Shown here: piece after piece, positions 48,791 to 61,854 of the stretch
How positions within the stretch are numbered: the first letter of the stretch is position 1
How the letters are laid out: each line of letters opens with the position of its first letter
From: Paralichthys olivaceus
Lineage: Eukaryota > Chordata > Actinopteri > Pleuronectiformes > Paralichthyidae
DNA: 64,000 nt
NCBI RefSeq assembly: GCF_024713975.1
Contig: NC_091102.1
Span: 18,387,001 to 18,451,000 of the forward strand
Reading direction: 5' to 3'
Program-made: the position numbers and the translations under genes
Notes under the pieces: generated by a model
The model's database searches: none
Seen by the model: only the letters and a program-made list of their open reading frames with translations
What the model was told of the DNA's origin: nothing

Positions 48791-51700
48791 AGAGCAAAAA
48801 AGAGCTAGTTGATTTATGTTTGCAGAGGTTATCTTTTGTACTGTGACATTCCACTGAAACTAAAGTAAGAAGCTCTTTAAGAGTTTGGCATTAAGGTGAA
48901 GGCAGGGCTGATGTAATCATCCAAGCTGCTGGAAACCAGGGTTTGCCTGCACTGTTACTCAGATCTGATGTTTCTATAAAGGTGGATGTGTGGAAGCATT
49001 GTGACACATCACATGTATCTGAATTAGACTCAAAACAACTTCTAAAAGCAACCACACTTTAGAAATATTTCATTTCAACTCCAAAGCTGCTAGAAATCAT
49101 TCTATCAAATCAATTCTGACATGTAGGTATCAAGTCTCTGGGCTATTGCTAATTAATGTATAGTGTGATTCATGGTATTGATCAATTAGCGTGTGACAGA
49201 TTAATTGGGTCATTTTTTTAAGGAACACAGTAAAATGACAGTTTTCTCTTTCCAGTGATAACATATGTGATGGCAATGTAACTAAAGAGGCAACTAGTAA
49301 TACTCAACACAGTTTGACAACTGGAGACATCGCTAACAAATAATAAATAAAGTGACCATCCATTTTTGATCATGTCATTATTGAATCATCAGGTTCATGC
49401 TGTGTGTTTTCAACATCTTTTAGATTCTGTTTATGTCGTGTTGTGTCACTTAATTCAAAATGAAAAAAGGTAAATGATGAGACATTAATATCTTTAAAAT
49501 GATGATAAGACATTAAAGCATTAAAAGTTTTGAATCCTTAATTCCTCTAAAAAAGATTTGCATAATAGAAGATCCACTGCTGATACACTCTCTGATTACT
49601 GGCTTCGACAAGCAGACCTACCCCTGCTCTGCTCTTCTCTGCAGTTATCTGTGATGTGTCCTCTCCTGTGGTCTGAGAGCCAGGCAGCCATTAGCACAAC
49701 CCATCTCTTTAATCAATCCACTGGAGGAGGAACCGAAGGACGCTCTGCTGACCACAGTACGCCTCCCCTCTTATTTTCTCACCCACTGGCACGCCCGCTC
49801 TGTGGAGGAGTCCTGAGGTTGGTTAAAGCCTCAGAGTCACTGACAGGTGGACAGGTGCTACTTCAAGAGAACAAGTGGCAGCTGGGGGACCTTGTGGCAG
49901 CTGTGCAGCTAAAAATATAAAGGGAACCATCTCCAGCACAAACAGAAAAAGTCGGTGGATGAAAATATAAATGTACTGTATGTGCTGTGGTCATGTGAGT
50001 AAACAACACTTGCGTTTGTGATCTTTACATTATAATGTTTTTGCATTAACTTGTACCCTGGGATTTTTTTGGGTGGACATCTGGTGTCAGCCCTCCTGGG
50101 AAATCCCTGGTTGTGGATGCATTCTCTTGTGAAACATTTAATTGTGAGAACATGATATTGCTTTTCAGGGTTATTACACAAACACAAGTTGACAAAAAGC
50201 CAAAGAGGAAAACCTGTGTACATAATGAAAAAAGCAGAATGCATGAGAGGATTGAATCAAACAAACATTCTTATGGAGCCCATGGACTTCTAAAAAGGAA
50301 CATAGAACATGACACAAGTCGTGCAAAACAAAGGTTCAGAAGTACCTACTAGCCAAACTCAAGTAACTGTTGTCAGTCACAATAAATATGTTTACATGTG
50401 ACGACATCAAGCACTGTGCAATGTCATTCACTGTTTTCCTCACTGCACTGCAGCCTGAAGACAGGCCCTCATCCCAGTGCCAGGTTACAATATTCACAGC
50501 AAATGTTTTGATGGGGGAAAAGTGAACAAAGAGCCGTGCTCGGTTGTTCTCTGCTGTTGCTGTGTCACTGTCTCAAACAACCATCAACAGAGGAGAGCAT
50601 CCGAGTCCTGATGTACCTATAGTTCACATGATGTTTTGTACCTGGCTTACTGTAAAAGAAAAATTATCCAGAAAATGCCAGTAAAATAACATGCCATTTA
50701 ATATTTATTAATTCATATCTTTATTTGTGTCTTTTCCCATTAAATATGGACTTAATAGTGGGGAAAATGTGTCTGACATTGACACAACAAAATGTTAATA
50801 AATGATCAAGTCTGCGTCTTTGTCGGCAGGAAGGAAACAGTTCTGCTCCATTTCACTTTTATAACACACCATATAAACATTTCAGATTCCGATCCTGTTT
50901 TATTTGTCAGAGCTCACGTCCACAGTCTGTGGCAACAGCCGCCAAATTTCTAGGATGAAACGCTCTGATGTGTTTGCGTGCACCGGGAAGTTGCTGATAG
51001 TGTGTGAGTGTCGGCTCGAGTGTGTGTATAGTCTGTGTGTGTGTGTGTGCACATTGTTTATAGGAGCTTGACTATGGGATTTGTTTGTGCATGTGTGTGT
51101 ATTTGTGTGCCTGCAACGTGGCAAGCTTTTTTTCTTCCTGCCACTGTGTTTGATGGACAGTAGCGTGTGTATGCGCTGTATATGTAAGTGCGTGTGTGTA
51201 CTTGTGTGTGTGTGTTTACTCTGTCAAATGTGTCCCACATGTGGATGCAGGTCGAAGCCCATACACACTTCCTCTCCTCCACCAATGTCGGCCCCCACCA
51301 CACTTGAGGGAAGTGCTGTTCGCTCAGTGCTAGTGTATGGCATATTTAAATGACTGCCGTTCCAGATGGAGGATATTTTTCACACAGATATAATTACAAA
51401 AAGTTATTTGTTCACAGGACAGAGGACGTGATGAAAGCCTGCATGAGTTTCTGCATATACTAATGAGTTGCAGTGGATTCTCATTAACTTTTTATTTCAA
51501 AAGTTAATAGCACTTCAGCACATCTGCACTTATATTACAATCATTTGCATGAGTAATTGTAATTTTGTAGGCCCCTGCAACCTGATTTAAGATGTGACTG
51601 CAAACATGAATTGTAATATGAAAGTAATCATTAATAAATATCTCACTCTGGTGAGTAATAGTAAGAAATGACTAATGCCCTAATATATGCAATAAAAAAC

Positions 51701-53008
51701 TGTGGAAAACATGCAACAGAAAGATGATAAAATAAAAAAAGTTTTTTATGTTGAGTGCCACCCTTGGTTTCCAGAGTTTGTATCAAAATAGATAAAATAT
51801 CACATGATAGAGATATTTATTTTATATTTATTTGGAACAACTACACAGCTACAACCACACTTCTAAATACAAAACACATCCACACATAGTAAATATAGTA
51901 AAGTCCTCAAAAATAAAAAGAGAAAAAGAACAACAACAAAATGTAATTCCTCACAACACCATAGAGGAAAATTGACTTTTTTGGGGGAAAAAAGGTCTAC
52001 ACCACATAACATGGCAAAACAGCCATAATCACTCACCATGGCTGTAAAAAGTCATCTAGCTGTGGCTTTGTATTTTATATTTACTGCCCTGTCTCCATGT
52101 ATTCCAGTCTACTTCACCAGAGAAGGAATCAAGCAACCACCTCAATGTGGCAAACATGTTTAGGGTCTCTGTTGACAACAGGCTAATCTAATGTCCGCAG
52201 GGTCCCTCTGTACTGAGAGATTTTCTCAGAGTCACAACCACCGCCTCTCACATGTAGGAAGTAATTGAGGCACTGAGTTGTTCTGAGTCGTGAGGTGCAC
52301 AGTTGTTTACAGGGAGGGTGTCACTGTAATCCTTTTCTGCGTTTGCACTAACAACAATTAAACTTGTAAGAAACACAAGGTTCTATAGCTGTTGAAAATG
52401 AAAAATCATATCACATCACAACAAGGAGGATTAATAATATCTCATATTTTTACCAATAGACCAGGGCAGACACATCTTAGCCCGATCTAAACCTAAATCA
52501 TTGAACCATGGCACTGAATGGTCCAGTGCTTTTGTGTCGTATAGCATAGTCACATGAAAGACTCAGAAAGCAGCAGCTGAGTTTAAAAAGAGACATATAT
52601 ATATATATATATGTATATATATCCCTAATCCTTCTCCTCAGACATTCCTCTCTGTGTTGTCCATAAAGAACATCTAATTCAACATCTGTAAGAGCTATGT
52701 TCAAAGAGACATACGCCAACTACATAGATGGTCTTGCAGAGGCACATTAAAAATGTAATAGCCCCTCAGGAGAAGAAATTCAGTGCCCCAATACACACAG
52801 GAAGAATAAAAAAAGTCCTTTCCTGGCTTCAATGCACATGGGAATAAATATACAGTATAAACATACATGATGTGACCCTGCATGTCAGGACTTACATACA
52901 ACATGACAACACACACAGGACCCTCAAGTGGCTGGACTTAAACAAAATAAGTCAGGAGCATGTACACGCATAAAAATGTCAACATGAAGGTTTAAAACTC
53001 AAACAGGT

Positions 53009-53015
53009 ACGCACG

Positions 53016-53062
<47 letters not shown>
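53009..53062. repeat. (ACGC)n/(AC)n microsatellite
   Basis: A few ACGC units followed by about 22 AC units. Confidence 0.95.
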
Positions 53063-53063
<1 letters not shown>

Positions 53064-54504
53064 TGCACAATCTCAAAGGCTAATAGAAAGGAATACTGGT
53101 GGAAGTGAACACAAAAGACAATAACATGATCACCTGTTCACAGCCATCTTTGATCAGAGTGATACAGTCAGTGATACAGATACAATCACAAAACCTTATT
53201 TTCATTTGCTTATTTATTGGTGTAGATGGTAAATTACAAATTAAAAAAATAACATCAGTCCCAGCATTTGGATGTGAAAATGTGTTACATTAGATTTTTA
53301 ATCAAATAAAATATTCCAAATAAATATTACAGGAGTACATCAACATGTACTCTTGATGTATTCAGAAAAAGATTTTTGACTTGCCCTTGTATCTCCTATA
53401 GACCATCTCCTTACCTCTTCCAGGGATGGACCTGAGCATCACTCACTTCCTCTCTCCTCTCCTCTCCTCTCCTCTCTTCTGCTCTCCTCTCCTATCCTCG
53501 CATCCCACCCTCCGGCCTAATTCAAAGCATCTTGTGGGGCGACTGCATCGGAGAGAAGGATGTGGCTGAGGCAAATAAAAGAATCATAACAACAGGATCA
53601 AAGCGGTCCTGCAAATCTGTTCCTTCTGGACATGGCGGCTTTTGCATGAAACAAAGGAAGTCAAAGACAAAGACAGACAGGGCAATGCGCAGAAAGGGAA
53701 GGAAGGGATCAAAGGGAATAAGAAGAAGGGACGAGGAGGGGAAGAAAGGCTTAGTTGTGAACTCTGTATCTTATGGAGTGGGTCATGGTCAGCGCGTGCT
53801 GCCGTTTGATTGATGCCCCGCTCCGATACTCCGGCTTCTTTATGTGTCTCTCACTCTTTTGAATGCTGATCACACCCACCCTGTTCTCTGTGCTTTCAAT
53901 CAAACAGCTGCATCAGGAATTATCCATAACTCCGAGCAGTCGTGCTGCCTTTTATATCCTTAACTTAATACTTCACATGTCAGTTTACTGGTCTTCTGTT
54001 TGATGGAAAGCTGGAAATAAGAGAAAACAAAGGAAACCAGCTGGCCCTCAAACATTCAGAATATGCTGCGATGCCAAATCTTGAGCATTTAATGTTAGTG
54101 CAGTGAGTTTATTTTCATGTTTGTATCACAGATTCTGCACATGATTGATGAGCTGTCTTACAATTACACATATTCGTGTTTTTCTCTGTTTTTTGTTAAT
54201 TAGCACTTGTATTGAATTTAGATTCTCAAAATGTCTTTTGCTTTTTGGACACATTCTTGTGTGTCTGTACATGATCACATATATAAGCAAGAAGCTCTAG
54301 CACTTTTCCTTTTAACCCTCTGGAGGCTTGGTGCATGCCAATAAACCACTGCTGACTTTCTTTGTATAGATTGCTGTCCTAGTTTAGAACCCACTGCTTT
54401 GCATTTGTTGTGTTGTGTGTAAGTATGTTTTGAGTTTATGCTCAGATGTGTTTAATTTACTGATCATTTTGTGCCCTTAATGTGCAGCGTAGATTTGTTC
54501 CAGT

Positions 54505-54965
54505 TTTCATATATCTCACCCATTCTGCATGCTGAAGTGTCCTGAGACAAGATACTGAACCCCAAATTGATCTTGACAGTTGTGTCCGTAGTGTGAGTGA
54601 TGCGTGAAAGAGAAAGTGCTGCACATAGATGCATGGTATGAATGTGTGTGTAGAATGCTACATGCTTTTCTAGTCTTGATGGCCACGCAAAGCTCTTTAC
54701 AGTACAGTTTTGCCATTCACACATTTTCTCTACACACTGCCAGCACAGCTTGCAGGGGCAATTTGGGGTTCAGTTTCTTGCCCGAGGACACTTTGGCAAG
54801 CGAAATGGGGGACATGGGGATTAAACCGCTGATTAGAGGAAGGCCCACTCTATCTCCTGAGCCACAGTCGCAGTCTTGAATGTGTGAATGGCAAAACTGT
54901 ACAGTAAAGCATTGAGTGGTCATCAAGACTAAAAAAGCAACATAAATAGAGACCATTTATCATTT
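54505..54965. mobile_element. SINE cluster in opposed orientations
   Basis: 54505-54660 is a 5'-truncated plus-oriented copy ('agatactgaaccccaaattga', 'gtgtgtgtagaatg'). 54662-54875 is a minus-oriented copy ending in the complement of the tRNA-like head ('ctatctcctgagccacagtcgc'). 54879-54965 is another plus-oriented tail ending 'gagaccatttatcattta'. The family is that of the 38.9-kb SINE. The two opposed tails are complementary over about 60 bases (54664-54725 with 54879-54938). Confidence 0.65.
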
Positions 54966-56132
54966 ATAGTCATGTTGTTGTTTTATTAATTATTAATTCT
55001 AAGTGTGTGCGTACGTCTATTTTTTTATTTGCTATATGTGTTTTTTGTCATGCCAGGGACTGCTGAGGATGAAAACTGACTCTGCATGATTAATTCTGGC
55101 ACATTGACATGTTGGACTTAAGTTTACATGTTGATTAATGTGCGTCATCATATAATAATAATAATAATTAACAGAAACATAAACATGCATCATGTTACAT
55201 TTTTGTCAGCCCTAACTCAGCTGTAAGTGATTTATCATTTTATCATAATATGAACCAAATATAAAGCTGCAATAAAAGGACGTAACAAGCACAAGGCCAC
55301 CTGTAAATATAATGTAATAACTATCTGTGATAACCACTTGAAAGATTCGATCTAGAATGAAACATCTTAATTTCAAATGTTTATTGCAGTTATTAAATCA
55401 GTCTAATATTGCGCTCCCTCGTGAAAGTAATAGTATTCAGTTTTTGTTGAAGTTGTGTTAAATGGTTACTGATTCAACTTTTTCTTCACTTTAGACAACA
55501 TATAGAAGTGCATTGTATTATTAGTACTATTTTGTCCATCACATTCAAATTGGTGAGGGACAGGCCAAACAATAGAAACACCTCTTGGTATAATGGAATA
55601 AATTACAAGCATCACAGTCTGCAGCCTCCTTAACACTTCTCTAAAATAGTTGCTGTTGTAATAGGAGATAATAAACTGATAAGCTGTGAGTGTATGCAGG
55701 CCTGTAGATCATTGAAAACATTCATTTTCAATATTCTCTCTACTCGCCGTGATGTTACTAAAAGTGAATCTTGCTTGTGTATCCACAAAAGAATAGAAAG
55801 GCTTTAGATAAATGTGGTTGGTCTAGAAAATCTTATATTCATGAGCACTGTCTTGAGGTAACTTTTTTAAGGCACCTGTTGTGTTCTAATTCATCAAAAT
55901 GCACACATCTGGCTCTGAAGTAGGATTAAGTATTGGCTTTTTTAATGTTATCCACCTTTCTCTTTTTCTGATCTTTTACTTTACACTTCTTCTGTCTAAG
56001 ATATTCAAAAAGTCTTTGGTCTTGATGTAATAAAATGACTATGAACTGGATATAAGAGAAATCTTTGAAAATCAAAGAGACACGTCTGTAGAATCAACGG
56101 CTCATCACAGGATGTTTCTGCGCTGAAATAGG
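54966..56132. other. AT-rich spacer
   Basis: AT-rich unique sequence with an (ATA)n run near 55151-55168. I see no gene or clear repeat. Confidence 0.45.
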
Positions 56133-57230
56133 TTGGATTGGTCCATCTGCTCTGACAGCTCAAAGATCAGACTTTTTCTACAGCATTGCCGTGGTTTCCC
56201 TGAGCTCCTTGCTGTTTCACATCCCTCAGACTGGAACACAGATTTCTACATCAAAAAAAAAAAAATACACGGCGAGCCAAATCTGCACTATGCACGAACT
56301 GCATATTTTGATCATGATGCATTGATCCTCACAATCCACATGGTGCTGCTGTCATTTTACACTCAATTTACAATATATGCTACAGCTCGGAATCTGACAT
56401 TAAGAAGAAAGAAAATCATGGACAGGCACAGAGCAAAAAAACAGCCTCACTGCTCACACTGGGCTCTGTCGCCTGCACTGTACAATCTGGCTTTAAAAAA
56501 ACATGAAAGAAAATCAGGATTTTGCTTGAAAAACCACAACATGACTAGTATCCCCACCCCACCCCCTGCTTCCCCAGCATTGCAGCTCCCAAGAGGAAAG
56601 GAAAAATGTGGATTCTCAGAAGTATTACCCCAAAAAAATATACACACTATGAACAAGAGTGAGAAATACATATTCCAGATCTCTCTAAAAACCCTCGTGT
56701 TTGGGTCCAGGCCTTTTTTGTTTGACCCCGCTGAGCTGCCAGGGGGTCCGGAGGGATTGTCAGGTTTACAGTTATGGGGGGGTAAGTGGGGCTGCTGGGA
56801 GAGCGAGGGTGTTTGCTGTGTAAAGAGCCACCTCCTGAAAGTCTCTGAAACAAAGAAGGCACTTTGTGACAGTTCTGTGGAAGCTTCCCAGTCACTGTAT
56901 AGGCCTTTGTAATCACCACAAAAGAACATACCAGCAGACTAAGTCCATAACTCATCCACACAAACAAACTCTGATGTTGGTAAATGAGGCCGAACTCCAA
57001 CCCCTGAAGGGTGAGACTTGGCTTTTGTGGTGGAGCTTGATGAAGGCAAACAATGCAGCTGTATGCCGAAGAGGGGATGGGACGGAAGATGAAGAAGTGG
57101 CACAATGTTTCATTCAAGACTGGCTTGAAACTTCCAGTCGATGCACCGTAGATAGGAAATTTGTTACATGGTTTAATATTTTACTGGTCACATCTCATCT
57201 GTGTGTGGGTATTTGTGCGATCACTTGACG
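56133..57230. other. 1.1-kb low-stop stretch, unrecognised
   Basis: A 259-codon open frame runs on the plus strand (56133-56912). Two overlapping frames of 160 and 156 codons run on the minus strand (56929-56447 and 57117-56647). The translations show no family resemblance, contain low-complexity stretches and start within an A13 tract neighbourhood, so protein coding is doubtful. The minus strand reads like a 3' UTR (T-rich runs, 'tttttgctctgtgcctgtcc'). Possible readings are a UTR or long non-coding exon, a conserved non-coding block, or a lineage-specific gene. Confidence 0.3.
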
Positions 57231-58850
57231 GTGATCACAAAAGATTGTGCTGACTTTCAGATTGAAAGCTGCTGGATGTTATATTAGATCACTTGACTGT
57301 CCGTAATCTGTTAACAATTATGACGCATGATCTCTATTTAAAAATCTGTCTGTTGTTGGGAAAAAAAAAATTCTACATAAATTAATATGAAAACTTAGCA
57401 CAATTGCTACATAGACAAGTCTGTGTAGAGCCTCTTTCCTGTAATTGTGTCATTAACAGTTGACTGTTCTCACACTGACACCAGAGCCTGGGTGGCCGAT
57501 GTCAGGGCTCACATGAATCCTTGCACTGGTGTTGTGAAAAACCCTCCGCGGTGAGACCCTCTAAACTTATCAGTGTATGGTTTGACGTGGCTGCCAGAGA
57601 CCTCACAGACCGAACTTATAAGACATGAGAAACACGGCGGCCTGAGGAAAAACCTCGGCCAAGGCCATCCATGACAGCTGGCATGCCACACGGCCTAAAA
57701 CAATACACAATCTGTCCCTCCTGACAGCCATCAGTACACACTCATACAGTCACGGCAGGGGGAAGCACACACACTCGCCCTGACATCTCCAGACACCGAA
57801 AAATAAACGGACAGATGGAAAAAGAAGATACATAATGAATACCAGTGGTCAGGAAGAAAGGAAAGCTGAGCTTCTTCTCCATCACACACAACAACGATGT
57901 CTACTCTCCGGGTGTCACTGTGTAATAAAGATCCCGCTAGCTCTTTTCGGATAACATTCTTGCGTGTGCACGCTCCGCGAGTGTCATTGGAGAGTGAGCG
58001 CTGGGACCATGAAAGCACTCGCCGCAGGTCATTAAAATACCTTTGAGAATATGGGATGCTTATCAAATAATACGAACCACATTGCTCCACTTTTCCCCAT
58101 GTGTAAATGGGGAGTGGATGTGGGGCTGGGGCAGATATCTCTACCTTTTCAAGTGCTCTTTGAAGTCTGGGGCCTTGAAACGAGTGCCTGGGAAAGTGGA
58201 AAACTTTATACATAAGTACACTCGAGCACTGGCTTCTGTAAAGGTCGTGACCTTAACTGTGTCTTACAGTTTTCCTGTCTGAAAAAAAAGCCAGCAGAGT
58301 AGCTGGTGTGGGGAGAATTCAGCTAATGGAGGTAATGTATCTGTTCCTGTGTGAAAACAGCTGTGAACACCATTTGCAGCTAAAAAAAAATTCTGACCGA
58401 ATCTTCTTTCTTTTTCATTGTGCTTTATTTTTGTTTAAGGCCCAATATGGCCCACATTTGGAAATCCCTGACCTTGGGGATCATCATCAGTTGCCCTATA
58501 AAAATACCAATCATTGCCTCGTCATAAAACAAAGGGATGGACTCTCAGAAGAAGAGGGTTTTTCCACCGCAGCCTTTTTTCCAAGCATGAAATGTCCAGC
58601 TGATTTAACAAGAGGAGAATACCGGAACAGAGCGTCAGTGGAGACAAAGGGAGCTGCCAAAGTCACTTTGTTTAATTTTTGCCATGTTGCTGCTGCAGAG
58701 AATAATAATTAGGGTATTTTCCTTTAGTGACTTCAATTGAAAAATCCTTCAAAATCATGCAAAGAGTTATATCAGCTATAGTCTCTTCAAACTTAACACA
58801 AAGCAACACATACTGCTGGGTTAATGTTGATGGTATATACAATATAATAG
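57231..58850. other. Gene-poor stretch with complex, CpG-containing patches
   Basis: No gene is recognised. About 57480-57790 and 57930-58110 are GC-richer and of high complexity compared with their flanks, which is how conserved enhancers often look in such spacers. Conservation cannot be judged from one sequence. Confidence 0.35.
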
Positions 58851-58854
58851 TCAG

Positions 58855-58990
58855 TATTTATATAGCACTTTTCTAGTCTTGATAACCACTCAAAGCACTT
58901 CACAGTGTCACATTCATACATAACATTGATGCATGTCAATCAATCAAATCAGATTTGATTTTTATAGCCCACATTCATAAATCTCAATTT
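58855..58990 (-). repeat. SINE tail and a second repeat fragment
   Basis: 'tagcacttttctagtcttgataaccactcaaagc' is the complement of the tail of the SINE family described at 38901. It is followed at about 58938-58990 by 'caatcaatcaaatcagatttgatttttatag', which resembles another fish dispersed repeat. Confidence 0.55.
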
Positions 58991-59295
58991 GCCTCACAGG
59001 CAAAAAGTACCCCCCAGGAAATCAAGTGAGCCAATATAGGCCTTTTAAAATCACAAAATTCAACAGTTATTCTATCTTTACATCCCAAAATGCTTGTTTT
59101 GCAATGATTGCTTCTTTATGGCATCTATTTCCCTAAAGTGTCCAAAAGTTGAGAATTAGAGCCAGAGCCTTCAGCTTTCCAGCTCCTCCTGTACAATCCA
59201 CCCATTTATTTTCAGTTCGGAATTTGGAAACTCTCTCTATGTTAAAGAATTGGCTTCAGAAACTGCAGCTGTTGCGAGTTCTTGCGATACTCACG

Positions 59296-59311
59296 AGTTC
59301 TCGCGAGAACT
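59296..59311. promoter_or_regulatory. AGTTCTCGCGAGAACT palindrome
   Basis: A perfect 16-bp palindrome contains TCTCGCGAGA (59299-59308), a known vertebrate promoter element bound by BANP (earlier attributed to Kaiso/ZBTB33). It is flanked by an imperfect copy of itself ('gagttcttgcgatactcacgagttc') and by two 'ctgcagctgt' sequences. No gene start is evident nearby, and the surrounding 59050-59660 may itself be a dispersed repeat. Confidence 0.4.
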
Positions 59312-59659
59312 GCAGCTGTAACTAGGAGGAGGATATCGGAGGACATTTAAACTTGGTGTAAATAATGCCGTTTTGAGTCGAAATTGAATGTGGGGGCTTA
59401 CAGCCATTTTGATGACACCACAGGAGCAGCATGGAGGCATTTTATGTTTCTTTATTTTGTTTTTTTACGTTTGAAGAAGGAGTCACTAGGCACTTAAATT
59501 GTATTGAATTTGGATGTAACACTGTTTATCCCTGAAACTCTGAAAGTGTTTTGTGGACTCGAACACTTCAATCACTCACCCCTCCATCGGCATAGTGGTG
59601 AGTAGATAATGAACTTTGGGTGAACCACCACTGAACCACCACTCTAAGAACTGGTTGAA

Positions 59660-61854
59660 ATGAAGAACAGAGTTAGTTAGATGTTAGTTCAGATAAAGCA
59701 CTCATGAGCTGCGTCATTAATGCGTCATCATCATTGACTCAGTCATCAGCTATTTGACAACCTGCTGACTAATAATGTCCTGACAGATTCATGCAGTGTA
59801 AATCCTGGTCATTATAACCTGACTGAAGTCATGGATTATGTCTGTTATTGGAATCCTCAGTGCTTTCCAGATTTATAACTATTTTATCATCATTTGCAAT
59901 AAATACTTTAGTCCTTAACAAGAGTGTCTCTTAGAGTCTAACTTAATTTTAAAAAATCTAAATTAAAAGTTCACTGTTGACATTTGACAGGGCAATATCA
60001 GAAATAACTTCGAAAACGAATTAGAATGATGTTTCCTCGAAGTGCTGGTGCTCACGTACGATAGAAATTGACTGTTGTTGGGTTTTTTTGTACTTGTAAT
60101 AGTCCTTTAAACTAAACTAGCTCTTAACTAGTATCATCTTACCTATAAACATACTGTCATAGAATTCTTTGCAGGTCGCTGAGGAAAATAGCGGATTCTG
60201 TCAATAACACTGTGAAATTAAGAAGTATGTCCAATTACACAATATATTCCAGAAGGTGGTTTTCAAATAAGATTGTCCCCCTTGACATTTCTGTTCTGCA
60301 CATCAGTGACTTTCTGTCTGTTGTTTGACTCATGCTCCGCTCTGGATGCTAAATTCATGCACTTTAATCAGGTATTGAGTAAACAGGTCTGGGGTACAGC
60401 AGCCGACGCCGCTGTCTGTCTTTGACATTTCCCTCTTGACGTTCTCAGTCACCCCGCCTTGGAATTCCTCCTGCATAGCTCACACTCCTCTGCTTTGGGG
60501 CCAAGCCGGATCCCCCCGGGGCCCGTCTTCAGGAGGAAATTATTTTTCATTGCCCCCAAAACACTGCGTCCTCGCCAGTTTGGCCCAGTCTGCCTCGTGT
60601 GAGTATCCAGGTTATAAAGGCCTAGCTTCCTCCTGCCCATGAGGGGGCAGCTGTGGGGTCAGGCCTTCAGGAAAAGCACTCCTCCAGGCTCGGCTCTCTA
60701 ATACAGTAGCAGCATCCAGCCTGTCGTCACTCCGTCCCTGCAGGATCTCCTGTCAAGCTTCGTGTAAGAATTGTTTCATTTCAAGCAGGAAACACTGGTT
60801 TTTTATTGTCAAACAAAGGTCTCGTGTTTTATTGTTATACATTGTGGTTGGCTTTAGAGACTTGGAAACTCCAACCAAAAATGTTTCACTTCAAATAATG
60901 TGAAGTGACTGAAAATACATTTTTCTCGTTGTTGTGGCGTCCCTTATGAGCCACATTTAAAACCTTTGTTTTTGAACATTTTTCACTGAAGCTGACTTAT
61001 ATTCTGTTTGATGTTACCCAATAATTGGGAGGTTTGGGTTTCCACTCTTTATTCACTGTGTGACTTTGGCTTAGAGAATGCAATGACTCATCAAATTAGC
61101 TAGATGGCTCCAGTGTTTCAGGTGACTCAGCAGGAAATCCGCTAACACCATTGATTACAATGATTATGTGTCTATGTTCAAAATGTTTTTGCTCATTTTC
61201 ACCAGAAACTCAGAATTGAATATTTCCAAGAAGACGTGAGCAGAATGACGGGGGAGACAAGGGGCTGCGTGGAGCCTCTGTCACTCAGAGTGATGATTAG
61301 AATTGAATCCACACATTCTCATAAGTGTCTCAATAAAGTTTTGAATACAACAATATTGTACAATATTTTTCAAGTGCTTAGACTTAAAGAAAACTTGCCG
61401 AGCAAAGGGAAATATATGACATTCATTCAAGTTAGATCATACTGGAAATACTTCATTCACACCCAGGGAACATATATAGAAACATATAAAGAACTAAAAC
61501 ATGCTCATACATAGAAATAAAAAATTTAAAAATAAGAAGTATGTAAAATATGAGCATTCACGACAATGTAAGAAATAGAAAATGTAAAATATTGTTGAGA
61601 AGATTGATACCATGTCTAATAAATTTAAGCAAATTTGTATTTTTGAAGCTGCAGGCTGCAGCTGATCTCACTTATTATGATATACTTGGTTTCTTTCATA
61701 CAGAAAATGTGAAAAGTGAAGGAATAACGTGTTGTGGTTCTACAGGGGGTTATGGTTACAGTATATACAAGAGGCTGGCACTTCCTTGAGTCTTGTCTTT
61801 CTCAAAAGGTTTGCAGGAAACTAAAGGATATGCTGTGTCCAAATCACTCATGTG
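59660..61854. other. Gene-poor stretch
   Basis: No gene is recognised. A GC-rich patch at 60400-60760 carries long open frames on both strands (plus 60436-60642, minus 60640-60449) without family resemblance. The rest is AT-rich. Confidence 0.4.

Larger units (their letters stand above)
46746..54504. other. Gene-poor sequence
   Basis: No gene is recognised. It holds (TG)n at 48715-48790, an (AT)n run at 52588-52622, (ACGC)n/(AC)n at 53009-53062 and a CTCCT repeat at 53450-53500. A 38-codon open stretch starting with ATG at 48598 (MSAALRDREANILSS) runs into the TG tract and has no further support. Confidence 0.4.

Noticed and set aside
49558..49920. 120-codon frame
   Set aside because: No recognisable motif, no splice context, and composition like the surrounding spacer.
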